Assembly (NCBI GenBank): GCA_003506895.1
Contig: DNXO01000165.1
Location: 1 to 14,237 of the forward strand
DNA: 14,237 bases
Origin: Acetobacteraceae bacterium
Lineage (GTDB): Bacteria > Pseudomonadota > Alphaproteobacteria > Acetobacterales > Acetobacteraceae
Direction of reading: 5' to 3'
Position 1 is the stretch's first letter, and each line of letters opens with the position of its first letter. Positions 14,199 through 14,237 of this stretch are shown here, in pieces. The position numbers and the translations under genes were made by a program. Under the pieces are notes generated by a model. That model did not search any database and was not told the origin of the DNA. It was given only the letters and a program-made list of their open reading frames with translations.

Positions 14199-14237
14199 CG
14201 GTCTTCTCGTCATGCAGCAGTTCTCGATTTGGGATGA

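Overview
The window is GC-rich bacterial chromosome with closely packed, mostly short-gapped genes. Codon use and protein style (MHS, SHS and other MFS permeases, IlvD/EDD sugar-acid dehydratase, FAH hydrolase, DUF883/holin pair, zeta-like TA module) suggest an alphaproteobacterium, most likely Rhodospirillales/Acetobacteraceae. That placement is inference from gene content and composition. No rRNA, tRNA, CRISPR array, insertion sequence or phage structural gene is visible.

Left part (1-4350). A decayed carboxymuconolactone decarboxylase/AhpD-like gene (two in-frame stops, one exactly at the second Cys of the CxxC site) is followed by an MFS permease. Convergent to these, on the minus strand, are a GT39/ArnT-like membrane glycosyltransferase and a Bcp-type peroxiredoxin, probably one transcript. 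A 68-residue zinc-ribbon protein diverges from the glycosyltransferase, the two start codons sharing one CATG. A strong hairpin separates it from the next, convergent, operon.

Centre (4353-8717). This is the most coherent system. A minus-strand operon encodes a CodA/AtzC-like amidohydrolase, a BDH2/2-keto-3-deoxy-L-fuconate dehydrogenase-like SDR and a fumarylacetoacetate-hydrolase-family diketo-acid hydrolase. It is divergently paired across about 125 bp with an MHS-family H+ symporter. The set looks like import, amide or ring opening, NAD-dependent oxidation and hydrolytic C-C cleavage of an unknown small substrate. The amidohydrolase lacks the Glu and metal Asp used by cytosine deaminase, so the substrate is open.

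Right part (8717-14237). Remnants (a decayed FitA-like antitoxin and a dodecin missing its first strand) lie between the MHS permease and a second, SHS/AAHS-like MFS permease. Then come a DUF883 (ElaB/YqjD) protein with a holin-like YqjE-type membrane protein, and a two-gene toxin-antitoxin module with a zeta-like P-loop kinase starting at GTG inside the antitoxin gene. A convergent IlvD/EDD-family sugar-acid dehydratase closes the window. It makes 2-keto-3-deoxy acids, the substrate type used by the SDR and FAH enzymes of the central operon, so the two loci may be linked metabolically although they are about 7 kb apart.
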